60,000 bases of DNA, taken from positions 10,328,062 through 10,388,061 of the forward strand of contig OU612074.1 of NCBI GenBank assembly GCA_914767715.1, in the 5' to 3' direction. The stretch's first letter is position 1. Each line of letters opens with the position of its first letter. This DNA is from Membranipora membranacea. Lineage: Eukaryota > Bryozoa > Gymnolaemata > Cheilostomatida > Membraniporidae. Positions 1-14,200 of this stretch are shown here, piece by piece. The translations under genes and the position numbers were made by a program. Under the pieces are notes generated by a model. That model searched no databases and was not told the DNA's origin. It saw nothing but the letters and a program-made list of their open reading frames with translations.

Positions 1-1728
1 AAATTCCTGTGTTGAAGAAGAATTCAAATGGTAAGTATAAACTGTCTGCTGAAAGTGACTCTCAGGGTGTCATGTGGTTTGACATTTCACTACAACAACA
101 GTCAAAATTTAACGTTGGTAAACCACTGGTCGGTTTCAATGTCCGTTTGCAAAAATATGAAATCACCTTCACACTACATGACACAAATATGATGATTTGA
201 AATATCAGCGAGGTTATATGGGTATTCAAAATCCAGCTGTATTTAAAACTCCAGAATTTCTTATACGAAAGGGCATCAAGACAGTGTTGTGGTAAGGTTG
301 CTATCACTAGACAAAGACAGATACTCATGTGGCTTGAGAGCTGTAAGTTATTAGGAAGTACAGTTACTCTGAAGTAGTCACATAGTTACGAAATGTTCAC
401 AATACGCCATATTTAGATTGAGGATAGGGGTTGTTTCTGACCCCTGTGGTCGAGGCTCGGCCATGAAGCTAACAGACTTATTATTGAACAGGTTCAGAGA
501 AGAACCACCATCAGTATAATCTACTTCCGATGCACATTTCATTGTCGCTGGTGTGGTCAGAATTATCATCTGTTTTGACAAATAAAACTGGTAGGGTGTC
601 TCAATGCAAAGATGGGTTAGAGCTGGACTGGTCATGTTGCAGTTGAGCGTAAGTGTTGAACAGATTGAAGGGTGGACATATTCAGTTCAATGTACCAAGT
701 GCCACCTGTACGAAATGGACCTGCCTAGCAGTGTCTGGCTCCCTTTCGAGTATGATGTCCCTTCCAAAACCGCACATGTCTCTTAGTTCCACCACATCAG
801 CGGAACCAGGATTTGAGAGGCTCAGATGAGCAAGCATCCAGTTGGATGTCATACAATTTGTAAGGATTGGTGCAGCACTATGTTGAGATGGCTTGTAAGT
901 ACTTGGGTTTTCTTTATCTGATCTTCTGCCATTCAAGATGAAAGGTTTTATCTCTAAGTTATGATCTCTGTGCCTCTGAAATCTACACCATAAAACATGC
1001 GAGTAAAATGTCTAAATGGCAAAATTGAGCATATCATTGTCAGGGTTTAATTGTGGCATTGGTAAATGCACACGATAAAGATTATAGTGTTGTTCTGCAG
1101 CCCAATCTTGTGGTTAAAGGATTAATAACTGAAATTGGCTTGTTTAAAGGAGCTAAAGGAGCGGTGCAAAAAGAAAAGTGTGAATGGTGAGGTTTGATAT
1201 AGCTGATGCCTATCATTATTGGATTGGTTGCCGTTTACAGCTTATTAGCATCTTCTTTGAAGACGTTTGTCAATCAATTTGAATGTACTTAACCAGTCAA
1301 TGATAAGAATCTTTAATCTTTTCACACATTTACCACCAACCACCTAGTAAAGCTGCTAGTTATGAATGAAATCAGGCAAAGTCGAGTCAATGACCAGAGG
1401 CGCAGAAGTGCCGCCACCTGTTCATCGTAATCTAAAGCTCACATCGCAGTAGACAGTCTCACTCTCCTATCTCTCTGAGCAGTACACATCTGCATGAAGA
1501 TTACAACTGACCATCACCTCAAAATCGAACCATAACCATGCAGACCAAGCTGTTAATTAATATTACCCAACAATGCAACACTTCACAAGCAAGGTCATAC
1601 GTTACTGTCCGAAAATGTTCAAATGGTTTGAACCACATTCTATGGCAATTTCTTCTTCCCTCGTCCAGCCATTAGACAAGTATAGTCACTCAATTGACTT
1701 ATAAAGAAATTTGATCATAAGTTTTATT
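1..1728. other. non-coding stretch, left edge
   Basis: I see no exon I can defend here. An open frame at the left edge (about 4-200, +) runs without an in-frame ATG near its start and matches no family I know. The rest is AT-rich and broken in all frames. It could be intron of the gene whose last exon lies at 10820, or intergenic DNA. Confidence 0.4.
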
Positions 1729-1881
1729 ATGGGAGATGTAACAAGAAACATGGATGAGGATGTGGAAGAGGAGGGCTCTTCAACAGAGCTTGCGAGGCAG
1801 GTGGACCGAGTTCTGCAGGGTTTCCGTTTTTACACCGGAATTGAATTATTTCCATGCACTATCGTCGACCTAGGTTTGTAG
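1729..1881 (+). CDS. small ORF, 50 codons, acidic N-terminus
   Basis: An ATG opens a 50-codon frame ending in TAG. The peptide starts with a short acidic run (MDEDVEEEG at residues 8-16), then a basic/hydrophobic half. It is not a family I recognise. It could be the first coding exon of the gene whose terminal exon lies at 10820, since possible donors occur within it, or a chance frame. No promoter, transcript or conservation evidence is visible, so this is weak. Confidence 0.2.
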   Translation: MGDVTRNMDEDVEEEGSSTELARQVDRVLQGFRFYTGIELFPCTIVDLGL

Positions 1882-4800
1882 GATGGTTGTTAACACTTCT
1901 AGTGGATCATTGAAGTAGTCCCAGGAAGCTGTTGTTGTATTCAAGTTTTGGTCAAGTGTTTCATAGCAGCCTATCTTCTATTTGACAACAAGATGGAAAT
2001 TAGACTGTTAGGTGCCCTCGTATCTTATCGACCATTTATCACAGTTTGCACAAACTCAAGCCAAGTTGTTGTGAAATCTTTGCCACCTACTCCCAGCAAA
2101 TAGTCTCCCTTTTGTTCTCAAGATGTTTGATTAGTTTACATCTGAGGTTATGCAATAAACTTGATAGAAGGATAGAAGGATAGGTCTGACTGTTTGATTA
2201 CAACACTTTGATGAGGGATTTTCCCCTGTATGAAGGACATATTGGTGTGATCCAGCTGGGTGAATGGTTATTATCATGCTGCTGTGTGCTTCACAGACAC
2301 CATGACTATGCGAGATAAATTTGTCTAAACAGATGTTTCTCAATGGATCTGTCACCACTGAATGCCGATGGTTTTTCATTTCCTATTTGCGGTGGAGTTT
2401 AAACTTCACTTTTTTTGGCAGAATCCGATATTGTTGGTTCAACGTTGATTTGCTTGACCTTGTAGCATGGGCCGGTCAGTGTCCCCCAGGGTCCATCCCT
2501 CATCTGTCTCGCCGTCTCTCTCAAGTCTCACCCATTTTATTTGTGTCATATTCAGGATGTATGTAACTGGGTTCTGTAAACATTCTGAGGTCTGATAAAA
2601 ATGATTAGTCTGGATGGTTCCTGACAGTTGCCACCCAATTGAGGCTGTGAAACCCCTCTAGAAATCAGCTGGATTTGGCTGGATGGTGTATTTTGATACC
2701 AACCCTCACCGCTAATCCCCAGGTTCATTCTGTCATTCCAAATTCTGATCCTGTAAAATTACTGTTTTATTGACTTGTTTTTCAGCTGTTTCCTTAGTGA
2801 ACACACAGAGTGGTGGTATATGAAAAATAGAGAGATGTTTTATTCAATAGACATAACAACACGGATCCAGTATTTTGCCAAACGGTTTAAACACTTTTCA
2901 AGAACAAATATTTGCCGCATTGAGCTAGAAGTAACTCGTGAAACTCCCGCTCTAAGTGTCATATTCTCAGCCCTTCCTGTTTTAATTCTGCCCAGCTGGT
3001 CTGATGAAGTTTGTGGTTTTAAAAAAATAAACAACCGAAACGACTGGAAAACCGGGCTTAGTTATAGCAAAAAGTTTGTCGCTGATGCTATGTAGGAGTT
3101 TTAGAGTACAAGAGAAGACAATTAATACAATACTCAAAGACTAAACCATTAATAGTAGTGCAAGAGTGTTTGGTAAGAGACTCTTTGGTGTCATTGCAAA
3201 GATGCAAATAGAAATTCTGGCATTAGTTGCCTTTACCAGATGATAGTCTATTGAAGTGAGAAATCCCCCTCCAGGCGTTTTAACGTCCAACAGTTTGCCA
3301 TTTTGCACAGGCCTGAAATATCGGATTCTATGGCTAGCTAAAATCTACTCAACCATGTTACTTATAAAGGATATAAACTCCCAACTTGACAAGCGAAAAT
3401 TGTTTCTAGCTTCACTCAAGGATAAACTTACTTCTCAAGGTTATTTATTGAAACAACAAGTCAGATTGCCTGAAACGAGATAGGTTTGTGCACTCAAATT
3501 CTTCTCGTCCATAAACAGATAGAGTGTGTGTAAGTCACACGAGAGGGGGGAGGGGAGATAAGATGTGAGATGTCTGGCAGAGACAGCAGCGGTGGTGTAA
3601 TAAGATATTTATTGACGGCGCTGAGTCGGGAATGTACTTTATTTTCTTCGATTGTGTGTCACGTATTTATGTAGCTGTCAAATGCTGTCATCTAGCTAAG
3701 GATGAAAGCTTAGCTGTGTTTTGAAGTGGGTGTTTTGGCTAGAGGCTTTTGAGTCGATGAGTTGTTTGTCTTATAATAATGGAAACAATGTGAGCTGTTG
3801 GAATGCTAGACGTCTTAACATATATAATCTGATATACTAAAATGTGCTGTGACAAACCGCTGCGTCTCTGAGGAATAGAGCACCTTGTTATAACAATAAT
3901 AAACAACCTTTAGCGCCAATTCTTAGTGAAATGATGAGAAAATATTGTTTTGTTGCTTGTAAAAAACATTAGCCCTGTCAGGTGAGGAAGACATCATTAT
4001 TGATATTAATTCGAATACCTGTAGGATGATAAAGATGAGATTTTAATTCGCTTGAAGGTGAATGAAAGGTTTATAGCTCAGGCATGCTAAGTTAATTTTC
4101 CATGCTAGATTGAATTTTCTAGTCTTGTGTTCCTTGTTTTCACGAAGGTGTCTAGTTTATTCATCTGTCGCAATAATTATAATTATGATCTGGCTCGATT
4201 TGAAATTGTTGTTGAACCAAGAAGTTATTCAAGCCGAAATTATCGATTGTCTACCAGCGATTTGATGGAAATTTTTTGTTACCACATTTGGTAGAAAAAA
4301 ATGCTATTGTGTAACATTATCTAAATCAACATTACAACCCATCAACAATCTGCATCCCTGTGCAGAAACAAGGGTGATGTTAGTCACTTCCTCAATATCC
4401 CCACCTTGGTACAATGCTAGGGTGAATATTAATTGTTGCGATACCGCTCAGCTCTCACTTAGAGGTGTTTCTGTTTATAGACTTGGCTCCCTCGTCAATC
4501 AACATTGCCTCCTCATTTTAATATCATAAGGAGAGCATTATTTTTTATCTCTCTCACGGTTGTTCATTCATAAAAATTCCTCATTGAAGAATTTGAGATG
4601 TTGACAATAAATGAGAAAAGCGGCGGCTAGCCACCAATGAGATCTGACCTCAATCATCAGTGCAGATCAGACCTGCCATATAAATCACACTCGTCATTCA
4701 AGGAAAAGTGTCAAATCTGCGATGAGCACGCACATGATTCAATATTGAGCTTAGTCTCAAGAAAGAATAAGTTCCAAACGATCTGATAACTGAGCTCAGA

Positions 4801-7800
4801 GCACTTCTTTCTTTGTCGTTCCAAGCTGACTGGGCCCATATTTTGGGTTCTGGCGTGCATGTATGACCGGTCTGTCTTTGGGGTGTGAGGGATTGTGGTT
4901 TTCAAGTTTTCACCTTGTTTGTATGTGGCAAACAATAGACCCATTCCAAACAATCTTATAAACACACAGGCCTGTCTGCTCTGCTGATTACTAGCACAAC
5001 AAAGGGGGTGGTGGCCTGAAACCCAAGGTGACAAACCTCCCCCCCTCACACACATCTAAATATACCTGTTATATTGCCTCAGGTTTCTCCACTTTGACTT
5101 TTTGTTGTGGGAAATGCTACACGGCGCCCAAACAAATTGTCAAATGTTTATGGGGAGAAACTACTGCAAGTAAACTTTGGACAAACAAACATATCTTGCT
5201 GTGGTAGATGAAGAGCTTTGTTTGATGCCAATATTACCCGCCACTTTAGGCTTCGTCTCCCTACGAATCAATGATAAAACGCATCCTGTGATGAGTTGGC
5301 TGTTTCATGTCTTTTTTATCTACCAGTATGTAATAAGATCAGAGAGGGTTTTCTTCGAAAGACCACTTCTCTTCTAATAAATCTCCCCTGCAGAAATCAA
5401 CCCTGACCATCACTTTAATGGGCTGTAACAATTAATCATTCAGGATTGAAGATGTTGCAATAGCAATGAATGGCAGACACAAAATTGTTGATGACTTTAA
5501 ATGTAGAATTTTATTGAGTTGGTGCAGTAGGAACACGTCGCCTTATTTATATTCATGTGAAGGTGATAGAGTTGCAGATGCTATCTTTGTAGTAATATCT
5601 TATAAAAAGCATACCTTAGGATTTTATGTCTGTAAGCGGACAATTAGCCTAGAACGTAAAGTGAATCACCAGCGAGAAATTCTCACCGTTTTCGCTGGAT
5701 GATTTAGACAGAGTTATTTAGCCTGTGTCCCCTCTGTGAGACGTGCTAGGGTTCTTGATAGGTCGTTAACTTGTGGAGGTACTGCGGAGCTGAGGCTAAG
5801 CTCAATGTTTGTTTAGAAGTTGAAGATGTTTTAGATTAAAATTGATGATCGAATATTGAGTAATTTTTTGTTTGGTTGCACTTGTGCTTCTCAATGAAAC
5901 TCAACTCAAGTCTCCAGAAACTAATTTGCAAGTTATTCAGAGATATTCAAATTTTTTATGTAATATGCAACCGTCAACTGACCTAACATTGAAATTCTTC
6001 TGAGCAATTTTATCAAACAGTAACACATTCATGAAGTAAATTAGATTTTCAATCAGAGTTGTATACAAGGCTGCAGGGCACTGCAGAGCACTGAGCACAT
6101 GATGTCAAGTAGCATGGTGATTAGACGATGGCACGCAAAGATCAGCGGAAGTGATCTGTTATATAATCGTGCCGCCCTTTGAACCTAACGATTAACATAC
6201 AGGTCTGTTGTCAGGGTAATAGTCTCAGCTGAGATAATTGTTTGTCGATAAGTTGACAATCGGCCAAACACCAGCGCCAAGTGAGGGAGATTTATACCAG
6301 AATTTTTGATGAATGACCGCTGGCCGAAATTACCATGTACCTTCATTCAGCCGGATGGATCAATTAACTGCAAAATCCTGATGAATCAATATTTAAATAT
6401 ACATAAATTTGGGTAAAACTGACATTGTTGACCCCTAGGTAGATGTTTTGGCATAGTTCTGTTGAATAACAATGGTTGTTTTTCGTCAGGATTAACCTAC
6501 CATGAGCTGGGCTCTGTCGAATTCTGTAAGGTTTAATCTCGTAAGTGTTTGGTACGTGACTTTGCATATACCTGAGTTGTGGAAGAAAAATAGACCTCAA
6601 TAAACAAGTCTTTGAAGTGCTTTCTGGTTTTGGTTGACCAAAATCTTCACCAAGGCTAGCCCAGCATATCTCAAAATAAAATTAAACTCCCTACTATTGG
6701 TTTTTGAGGCATTTTAGATGAGCATCAGTGGTAGGAATTTTGTTTGAAATAGACCAACTTATTACGCATAGGCTGGTAAGTGTACAAGTTTCTTGACCCA
6801 AGGTTGCAGGATCTTTTGACAGAAAGAACTGCAAAGATGTACAAAGACTGACACGAGACCTTCTCTCTAGTAATCATGAACAACCATCTGCCTTCTAAAT
6901 TCCTTCTCCTCACTCAATCACACTCATCGTGCGAAGGACCTCTCCAAATCTTTCAGTCTGAACACTGGCTTTCTAACGTACCATGGCATATTAGTCAGCC
7001 TGTGGACCTTGTCTGTGTAGTAAAATGATGGGTGGGTATTAACCCGTCCCGTCACATGCCATTTTGAGGGACTGTCCAGGGCTAATGACAGTGAATAATA
7101 ATATATTAATGTAAGTGTACGTAAGTACTCAGTAAGGAGAAGCATCATCATAGGCAGATGTCTGATACAAGTCGATGTCAATCATAGATAATTCAATGTC
7201 CCATTGGCAGATTGCGTGATTTATTTCTTTCAAGTCTGAGCAACAGGAATTTGGATGGCAGGTGTTGGAATTGAGATATTCACGGCTTGTTGACTAAGCT
7301 TGCTGGCTACGCGTGCCAGAGTAGTGTTCAATGCGATCCCTCCCATATGCAGATTGAGCTTATAAGATATTCATTAATAGCATATATTGAGTAATATTTC
7401 TATAGCTAGTAGCTTCAGAGTGGCTAAATCTCGATCAGTTTCGAGTGAAGGTTACGTTATCTTGATGTAGGTATCAAATCGTGATCTCTTTGTTTCCATG
7501 TTCGTCCATCTGCCACCCAAAATTCTTCTGCTCGGCTCTTACTCAATATTATGACTACAAGTATTGCCTTTGGAGAATTCTGCTCAGTATTTACGAGAGG
7601 GCTCTATTTACCAGTCATTACACTTACGATGTAATTGTAATCTTTTCAATATATCGATTGCATGACAATGTTTGACTTGATTATTGAGTAGGGAATAATA
7701 TTTGAAAGTTCTCGGTGTGTTTACATCGCTTCCGGCAACATGGATGGGGTTTTCTTTGTAAATCTACAAAATATTAGTGGAGTTTGATCTTGAGTGACAG

Positions 7801-10800
7801 TTCGGAGTGTATATCTAACCTGCAAGCAACGAGTTGCAACGAACCTGCAAGCAACGAATTCATTGCTGCAAGCTGCTTTGCAGGTAGATTTATAAAAAAA
7901 GGGGAGGACAACTCTGCCCGGTCACTGACCAGCTGTGGAATATAATATCAGTTACATCCACATATGATGTAAGACATCGCAACCATAATAACACAACTCG
8001 CCCCATGTAGACTTTGTGATATGGTCTGAGATAATTCCACCTTTTGATTATCAGTTGCGTGATGTGCAAGGGGGGACTCCACCCAGCCCCCTTGATGTGG
8101 TGCATGAGGCTAAGAGGGAATCCTGCTGTCTGCAGTTGAAAAAATGTGACAAGGCTGAGATATGACCGTCTGTCTGAGCACTGTTAGGTCAGGTTAGACA
8201 TTGTTATCATTGTGATTCAGCTTAGTAAATCCCACAAGAACGCCCCCATATATACATTTATCCCTGTCGATGTCGTAGGGGAATGCAGCCGTAAATTGAT
8301 ATGTGAACTTAGTCACAGACATAATACCCCCTTTATGTTTTATGGTTTCTCTGAGTTTGATTTCATGCAATATTATGTTTTTTCTGCTGCAATTTCTCAG
8401 CGAAAAGGTACAATGATACTTTTGATAAATCTCCGCTTCACACCATCGCTGGAATTCCTACATGCACCGAACTTTCCCAACAAGACCTGGACTAAAATAG
8501 GACTGTAACAAAACCATGCAGGCTTTCGTTGTTAGACTGTGCAGACAGGCTATATGATCACACACACCCACACGGGTTTTGGCGGTAAAATTTGAGGAAG
8601 CCTTTGCAATAAATTGTTGACTGGTCTAATCTATTATCAATGATTTAGGTCCTTAAATAGCATTATTTATAACCGCCCATGGTGTTAAACCTAGCCTCAG
8701 AGCACAGCAGATATTTGGAAAAATTTGAGGCTGCTTCCGACCCGTCCCTTCAGGCTATGCATTTGGGATGTGCTCTACAATCAAACTATGCATAATCTCA
8801 ACTTCTTGACAATATCAAGTGTCTAATGCCTGTGTTTGCACCAGTTTTAGATTAAAGAATTTTAATGTTTTCATTTCAAGTATCTTTCATACACCATATC
8901 TATATTCCAATTAAGTCTGTTTGGCTGATTTTCCAAAACTTAGTTTCAAAACTCAGAGTGCCAGCAATGCCTCCAAATACCTGCATTTAAACTTTCGCAC
9001 CCCTCGATCTGATATCAATCACAGTGTTTTCTACGCTCAAAAATATCCTATATAGATTTGACCGATACTACGATGTGAAAACGCTCTATTTTCGAGACTG
9101 CTAATCTGATTTAAAAGTGACATTTTTTTGCAAATGCATTGTCAGCTTTTCCTGACCGAGAAAAGAGTCGCAAAGTCAGGACCGAAGTGAATAGTTGGTA
9201 TTTGCCTCACAAACATTCAGTTCCGGTCATTACAGTATTCATTCATAAAATAGATTGTTATCGCTCTAGTCACAACAGGGACCAATATTCTGTCATCGGG
9301 CTCTGAATGATAACCTTTAATTAACTCGGGTTAATCATAACTTTTGCAACTCATTCATAACTTCAGAGAGCTTAGAAGCATTCCCATACTCACTGATTCG
9401 CTGCGTTATCAACCTCAATCAATTATAGAGTTATCTCCCCTGTCGACTTGCATATTTTAGGGGTGATTTCATCAGTTAACTATGCTGATATAGATAAGTG
9501 TGTATGTTTTCTCAGGAACTTAAGGCGCCCACAAGATCGGTCAATGTCATCGACAGGTCGCAACTTATTTTATAATGATGAGATTTTCGGGGAAAGTGAA
9601 AATATCTGCAAGATCTGCCTGCTTTATATTTTAAGCACCATAATTAACAACATTTTAGCATAACTGAAATATTTGCAGCCTCAACGTAATAACTCATAGG
9701 TTAGGATAGCAGATACTTTTATTATAGCACATTTCTCTACGAATGTGTGGGTAGGCTGAGGAAGGGGTCACTCATAAAACTTTATCTACATCCGCCCCCT
9801 CTATTCATCCTGCCAATATACATCCGCCCCCTTCATTTTTCCGCCATCACAGTTACAGTACAGGCCACACCGGTAAAATTCTTTCTTCTACCATGTCAGG
9901 TTTTATTGGTCTTGTAAGATCAGATGCGTAATAACTCACAAGATCCACTTCAAAGATGAATCCCATTCATCTAATATCTAAACTTCTCAATTCTCTAAAT
10001 ATTATCATGTAACTCTATCAGCGACTGGTGATTTCATCACCTTCATATTCCGGTGCTTTGCACATTATTACCTAATCACATGTATATATCATAGTCAATT
10101 GAGTAACAACGGGACTTGGCATTCATCTTTTTTTTTGTCTCAATATCAACAGTATGCTATTGTGATGAGCGAAATCTCATATTATCCCTCATTTTTCATC
10201 CCTCAAGCAATTTCGCTAATCCTTCCGAATTAGCACAGCATATGAAACATGATAAAGTAGTATGAGTGAAATGGATGGGTTTTAGACTCTTAAACAACTT
10301 GGCCCTTTTTGCAGTTTTTATTCAAACCTTGCAATTTTTAACCAACATTTAACAAAATTTCAAATGCACAATCTGATTTGGTAAATGTGGTTAACGGGTA
10401 ACGACATACATTGCACACCTTATAAATACAAAATGATAAATAATTCTCCAACATTATTTTGTATTCCAGCTCAAATTCCAAGGTCCTTTCAGACTTACTA
10501 TATTGAACATGCAAGAATTTATCTGAAAAAAATGTACTGTTTCACAGGAATATTTGGCACGCTAGCCATGCATATTCCCGATTGTTCTTTCTATCATCTC
10601 TTTGTCTGGATTCCGGACATTGTTCACCGCTGCAGGCCAGCAATGGTCAAACCGCTTTCCGACAACATATTCAAATTATTTTACCGATTTAGGAATTAAG
10701 ATGTGCCGTAGATTGAGCTTCGAGTCATATGCTGATGCGACAAACATACCTATCTAAGCGCAGATTTTTCAGTATTGCCTTTTTTGAGATCACTTCATGT

Positions 10801-10819
10801 CATCATTTCTGTTTTGCAG
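1882..10819. other. long gene-poor stretch
   Basis: AT-rich DNA with no exon I can support. A frame at 3256-3483 (+) faintly resembles a retroelement RT tail, and the sequence near 2990-3050 (GATGAAGTTTGTGG followed by ACCGAAACG) looks like a retroelement 3' region, but neither is firm. Two exact copies of the motif CATTCATAAA lie at 4565 and 9240. The stretch may be intron of the gene ending at 10983. Confidence 0.4.
7817..7890. repeat. short direct plus inverted repeat block
   Basis: The 16-mer AACCTGCAAGCAACGA occurs at 7817-7832 and again at 7842-7857. It is followed by a partly inverted copy (TTGCTGCAAG... TTTGCAGG), which gives a foldback centred on GAATTC. No coding potential is seen. 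Confidence 0.6.
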
Positions 10820-10983
10820 GTGGTGAGGTAGCTGTGGAGTTCACGACCTCTGATATGCCAGCTGATGTGGGGGAGGAGTTTACTACCACTACCTCTACTG
10901 TAGAATCACAAGACCCCGCCCACCACACCGTCATCAGCCAATCAGAAGACGGCGAAATACATGAGCTCACCATCAACTTGTGA
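10820..10983 (+). CDS. terminal coding exon of an unrecognised gene
   Basis: The acceptor TTCTGTTTTGCAG precedes a phase-1 exon that ends with TGA. It encodes about 54 residues rich in Glu, Asp, Thr and Ser: a Thr-rich acidic tract (EEFTTTTSTVESQD) and the C-terminus GEIHELTINL. I do not recognise the protein. The composition would suit the disordered acidic tail of a nuclear or regulatory protein, but that is inference. A canonical AATAAA lies 292 bases after the stop, supporting a real gene end. Upstream exons were not found in the preceding 10.8 kb, so they lie in unrecognised short exons or left of the window. Confidence 0.55.
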
Positions 10984-11274
10984 GAGCAGATGATCTTGGA
11001 AATTTCAGGTGGGTAATCTCCTGCTGTAATCTCCCCCTCTTGCCGAGCTTATTGAATTTTTTCGTTGATACCAGCAACAATTTTGGTCTTCAAATCTGAA
11101 CGGTGCTCCCACAATGAGCCAAAATATTATAGTGCATTATGGGATATATTAGGGTTTGTCTCCCTTGTTCAATAACTCTTTCTTGGCTCGCTCATTATGA
11201 GACGTCGGTTGGAAAATGAACATGTGATATGCTGACAAATAGATTAAGAATGGCAATGGTTGCCAAATCGTGTT

Positions 11275-11280
11275 AATAAA
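11275..11280 (+). terminator. poly(A) signal for the gene ending at 10983
   Basis: AATAAA is the first canonical signal after the stop codon, giving a 3' UTR of about 300 bases. Confidence 0.5.
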
Positions 11281-14200
11281 TCTCAACTTAAACACCCAAA
11301 TATTTGTGTCAAACGTCTCACGTTGCTTGTTCCAATGTTTGATTTATTGATTTCACATGGCATATCTCTCGTTCCCTAAATTCTTTACTGGTGCAATCTG
11401 GTACGGTTATTTATTTTGGCATAATATTACATTAGATTTTTATACTCATAGTTCAAACTTTGATCGCTGATTATTGAGGAAGTAATTGTAGGGGAATCTT
11501 GGGAATTTTTAGTAGCAGTGAATTTAGATTGATTATGCAATTTATGCAAGGTTTTCCACTTGTTGTTTTAAGTGTTATGCCAATTAGTCTTCCTGCCGAA
11601 ATCCTAAACAGATGGGAAAACTTTTTCTATGACAAATACGTTTGACCACAAATTTTAGATTCAAACACGGATGCAAAAATTTCATCTTTTTGTCAAAAAA
11701 TGTTGGAGTTGTCTTCTTACAGAGCTGCAAATATCATATGGTAGGGAATCCCAAAACTATTTCCAAATTGGTTGTTGTCTAGAACTCTAGATAACATTAA
11801 AAATAATGTGCAAAAGCTTGAGACATTCCTAGAATGTTGTTATCAGTCGTGAAATCCTTTGAAGTGCATCATTATCCAGGGTGTTTTGTTTGGAGGGTTT
11901 TAGCTGATTTGGCTGGTTATTATCTTGGTGTATCAGAGCTAGGTTTGTCGGGAGGTAGACAGACCTATGGGGTGTGTTTGGTAAAGTTTTGGTGGGATTA
12001 CTGCATGGATACTTCCTAGTGTTAAACTGAAGATAATTGATGGCCTATAGACAGTTAGGAGCCGAGTTTGATTTGATTAGCTGGTGAAAAATGTCTCATC
12101 ACATTCTGAATAAACAGCCGACAAGTTTGGCAGCCTATATCTGATACACCACAGGAATGGTTTCGCTGTATTGTATTAGATGGGGCCATTTGTATGGGCT
12201 GGTAGTTAGCATAGGTTCCAAAAAAATAGATTTTTGCGAGTTGGCGGTTTAGCTGTGGCAAACAAACATTTAAGAGGCATGGAGTTGAAGCAATGCTAGC
12301 AAAAGTGTTGGACCTATTTGGGGCAGGCATGGTATTGTAAATTCCCGTTGCAAAGATTACTTATCGACAGTTCCATCTGAAATTCAATTTCATTTTCTTT
12401 CCATCTAAGTACACATGGCATCTCCACACAAAAAACTCATGAATGGAAAATTTTCTGTTACTTCTTTCTTCCGGAAATACTTACACTTAGGTCAACAAGC
12501 ATCAAAGCTTGTCAATGAAGCGAAATTACTACACAGTGGTATTAATTTGTTTGGTCAAATAATTTTCATCAGCTGAAAGAACATTGGCCAGCGGCCGGCG
12601 GCCACCAGTGCATTGTTTGAGTAGATTGAGCAGCCAATCTCGACCATGTGGTGTAGGGGTACCAGCTTTTTCCTAAGACTCCTAGCTCTTGTTTATAAAG
12701 CTCCTAATGGCCATTGAGAATGTTTGCTGCAACAACTTGTGTTCATTCATAAACTTTTATGAATGAGATTGCACGCAAAGGCAATCTCCGCGGCCACATT
12801 CCCACCGTAGCTTGCAACAGCGTAGAATATTTATAGTCTAGCCTCCTCGATTCTTTACAAAACTTCTATAGAAGTCGTGACAAATTGTGGTCTCTGCGAG
12901 AAAGGTTAGCCTATTTAGATGTTTTTCCAAGTGCCTTTCAACTATTTACATGCTTTTCAATACCTACTGGTCTGTTTTCATGGAAACTTGCTTTGAGGAA
13001 TTTGAAGCAATGGTGGGAATTTGGTGAACGTAGCATAACATTACATCCCGTACCTAGTCTTTATCAAAATAAATTCCTGTCAAGAGCACCCTCAATCACT
13101 GTTACAGTTCAAATTTATATCCGCAAACATTCTGAGATTTGCATACAACAAGGCAGAGTTCATTTTTCTGTCTGTCTGAGTTGTTTAATGTTACCGCCAC
13201 CACGCTAATTTTCCGGTATTCAGACATTGCAAAACACATTTTGAATTACTTACTTATTCAGAGAAGAGTTTCATAAGCTAGACTTCCTGGAATTATACGG
13301 ATGACTTATGTTTGACATTTTTACTCAACAACGCTCGGCTAACCGACTGCCTGTCCCGGAGATTTATATCTAATTACAAACAGAATACATATTTTTCTTC
13401 TTTCATGTTTTTAGGTGTGAAATCGGACACTGTGAGGTGGTTAGGGGTGTTGGCAGCCGGCTAAGAAAAGCTAACACTGGTTGACTGGATAGAAGAAATT
13501 TGACTGAATGGATACAGGCCGAGTTTTCGGTCTAGCTAGCGAGACAAACACAACTCTGACCTGATTGAGCGCAATTTTGTGTTTTTGACATCACAGTTCA
13601 GGCATGGCTGAAAGTCTAATATGCGATACGACTTTTTACATTGCTGTTATTTGCTGACCAAGTGACTAAATCGAGACTTTTATGGATGGTATTTTGATCT
13701 ATGCATGAAGCAATATACAGTTTGTCAATTTTTTTTTTTTTTGTATTTCCTGACCTTCCATAAACAGGTGAACATTATAATAATTTCTTAGATAATTTAA
13801 TAAAATATTTGATCTCTAACATAAATACAATTTGACTTCTTTCTAGCTGTATTATACAAGACTGTAAAAAGAACAGACAATTCCTACTCCCTATAGTTGG
13901 TATTGGTTCAGTCAGGGAGTTTGTGACAGTCCCTGGTATAGGGTTGCATCACCTGTCTGTCCAGAGGTGCGTTGGAAGACGGAGTAGACACTGAAAACAT
14001 TGCTGCCAGTTAGATCTATGTTGCAAAGCCTGTTTTGCCAAGGGATGAAAAATGCTACCTGGGGATTCAGGAAAGTCCAGGCTCAAATCTTTACACTTCT
14101 TACTTTAATCTCTCTTTGTTGCTGATTGATAGTGTTCAAAGGGATATTTATTGAGCATGATTACTTTGAACCGCTATTCTATTTGGATATTAATTTTCAT

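Noticed and set aside
3256-3483. Plus-strand frame with a faint retroelement-like pattern
   Set aside because: The resemblance is limited to spacing of a few residues; no catalytic motif.
4711-5055. 114-codon minus-strand frame
   Set aside because: No family match, no splice context, and low-complexity start; treated as chance.
8212-8508. 98-codon plus-strand frame
   Set aside because: No ATG context or domain; no conserved motif.
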